Shown here: one piece after another, positions 20,966 to 22,073 of the stretch
How the letters are laid out: each line of letters begins with the position of its first letter
Position numbering within the stretch: position 1 is the stretch's first letter
NCBI GenBank assembly: GCA_028527945.1
Contig: JAQQAK010000147.1
Location: 1-22,073 of the forward strand
Direction of reading: 5' to 3'
DNA length: 22,073 bases
From: Spirochaetaceae bacterium
GTDB taxonomy: Bacteria > Spirochaetota > Spirochaetia > UBA9216
Position numbers and translations under genes: made by a program
The notes under the pieces: generated by a model
What the model saw: the letters and a program-made list of their open reading frames with translations, nothing else
Databases searched by the model: none
What the model was told of the DNA's origin: nothing

Positions 20966-22073
20966 ATGGAAAAACTACGCGTTTTTTTTATTGCAATCAT
21001 GCTGTGCCTTCCTCTTTGTTCAGTATTTTCTCAGATCGCAGATATCAAAACACTATCTGAAGAAGATACATACAGAGAAAAACTACTTTCAGACACAGAA
21101 ATCTCGTCAAGAAATAAAACATGGGAAGGAGTTGCTCTCTCCCTTTTGGTTCCTGACATCGAAAAATCAGCAGAGGATTCAGGCCTTGAATCTTTCAGTA
21201 TTAGTATTACAGATAATACTATTAACATAATTTATCGAGATATACGTTTTCAGCCTAATTCGGCTGAAGTTACTCCGGAAACAATAACAAAACTTCAGAA
21301 GCTCTCAAAGATATTAAAGCGATTTTCAGAAATGGGACTTGTTATAGAAGGTCATACCGCTAAATTATCAGAGTCTGATAATGATGATGGAATGGAGCTT
21401 TCAGAGAATAGAGCCAAGTCTGTTGCGGCGGTTATAGCTGAAACAGGCATTTTTGAGGCAAAAAATATACATGCAGTAGGCAAAGGTTTTTATGAGCCTG
21501 TAGAGGAAGGTTTTTCAGCAGAGAATAAGGCTCTAAACCGCCGTGTAGAAATCTCTATCGGTGGCGCGCCTGACTCTGAAGATGGTAAATCTACAGAAGA
21601 AAAGTCAGAGACCCTATGGTGGGACTTTTTAAGTAAATCAATGAATCCTGGTTATACCGCTTGCCTTGTTCATAACAAAACAGTAGAGGAAGTTCAAGCT
21701 GCTTTATCAGAAGCTGGAATAGATGGACTTATATTGGCTCCTACAGAAGATGGTGTAGGAATCCTTGACAGTTCAATGGCATTTAGAATGAATGATTCGC
21801 CAAATACTAAAAGTGTTGAGCACATAAAGGCTCTTGGAAAGGCACTTGCCTCTTTGGGTAAAGATACTGAGGTTCGTGTAGGCGGCTATAATACAGCTAT
21901 AAAAGAAGAAAGCATTGAAGAACGGCATTACCTGACAGCTTATACAATGGCTTCTGTTGGAGGCCTTTCTCCAGACAAAATATTTTTTGGTAAAGAAGGG
22001 CATGTTTTAACAAAATCTACAACCGCTCTTGTTTCAAAGAGTATTTCAAAAGTTGATGGAACTATTCTTGAGA
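20966..22073 (+). CDS. Secreted protein with two OmpA-like domains (3' end outside window)
   Basis: An open frame from the ATG at 20966 (AAGGAG five bases before) runs to the window edge, 369 codons without a stop. MEKLRVFFIAIMLCLPLCSVFS is a signal peptide, probably cut before Gln23. The first OmpA-type domain (about 92-200) has IRFQPNSAEVTPETITKL, IEGHTAK, LSENRAKSVAAVI and NRRVEISI. The Asp that follows GHT in peptidoglycan-binding OmpA is Ala here, while the Arg of LSENRA is kept. A linker rich in Glu and Ser follows. A second, diverged OmpA-like unit begins near ILDSSMAFRMNDSPNTKS and includes VRVGGYNTA and LSPDKIFFGKEG, without the GHT or LSxxRA residues. It likely sits in the periplasm or cell envelope. 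The name OmpA reflects the domain only. Confidence 0.85.
   Translation, partial: MEKLRVFFIAIMLCLPLCSVFSQIADIKTLSEEDTYREKLLSDTEISSRNKTWEGVALSLLVPDIEKSAEDSGLESFSISITDNTINIIYRDIRFQPNSAEVTPETITKLQKLSKILKRFSEMGLVIEGHTAKLSESDNDDGMELSENRAKSVAAVIAETGIFEAKNIHAVGKGFYEPVEEGFSAENKALNRRVEISIGGAPDSEDGKSTEEKSETLWWDFLSKSMNPGYTACLVHNKTVEEVQAALSEAGIDGLILAPTEDGVGILDSSMAFRMNDSPNTKSVEHIKALGKALASLGKDTEVRVGGYNTAIKEESIEERHYLTAYTMASVGGLSPDKIFFGKEGHVLTKSTTALVSKSISKVDGTILE

Noticed and set aside
20991..21230. Small open frames on both strands near 20991-21230
   Set aside because: They are shadows of the long OmpA-like gene, which is open to the window edge and has a signal peptide and ribosome site.
1..22073. CRISPR array, tRNA, rRNA, transposase, integrase or phage genes
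   Set aside because: No regular repeat-spacer array, tRNA cloverleaf, rRNA segment or mobile-element protein motif was found on either strand; the only repeats are short dispersed ones.

Overview
The window is AT-rich and gene-dense, about 22 kb, and looks like chromosomal DNA from a spirochaete or a close relative. Three things support this: a CheX-type phosphatase next to CheY, an OmpA-family exported protein whose signal peptide ends in FSQ, and the heavy load of sensory genes. This is an inference from gene content. There is no rRNA, tRNA or other firm marker, and the genus cannot be named.

Layout. Positions 1-2425: the tail of an unknown gene, a gene-free stretch, a Crp/Fnr-type regulator, a truncated NAD-dependent epimerase (broken gene) and a membrane-anchored alpha/beta hydrolase on the minus strand. 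Positions 2542-4510: a MarR regulator and a MATE efflux pump, with three copies of one palindrome (at the marR promoter, just before the pump, and across the pump stop codon), closed by a terminator. Positions 4518-6600: a TetR regulator with a palindrome inside its own promoter, then a saccharopine-dehydrogenase-like oxidoreductase and a bidirectional terminator. Positions 6606-9987 (minus): a three-gene signalling operon encoding a membrane-bound CheA-like kinase (Cache, PAS, HPt, CheA-type ATPase), CheX and CheY. Positions 10037-11634: a divergent LysE/ArgO amino-acid exporter and its LysR (LysG/ArgP-type) regulator. Positions 11709-12890: a soluble PAS histidine kinase. Positions 13064-15185: a second, RhtB-type LysE exporter divergent from a MocR-type GntR/aminotransferase regulator. 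Positions 15235-17343 (minus): a Cache-HAMP-GGDEF-EAL protein with a ruined GGDEF site and an intact EAL. Positions 17548-20517: pseudouridine-5'-phosphate glycosidase (minus), divergent from a YdjC-like lipoprotein that overlaps a PfkB sugar kinase. Positions 20749-22073: a strong promoter with phased A-tracts, a long structured leader, and a secreted protein with two OmpA-like domains that runs off the window.

Themes. Most units are small regulator-plus-effector pairs (MarR/MATE, TetR/oxidoreductase, LysR/LysE, MocR/LysE), and the promoters and operators can often be read directly. Five genes (marR, the ArgO-type exporter, the MocR regulator, the EAL gene and psuG) lack a Shine-Dalgarno sequence and have a sigma-70-like -10 box only 6-8 bases before the start codon, which suggests leaderless mRNAs. 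A short palindromic repeat built around AGAGGCTC recurs between genes, often at stop codons. No mobile element, CRISPR array, tRNA or rRNA was seen.
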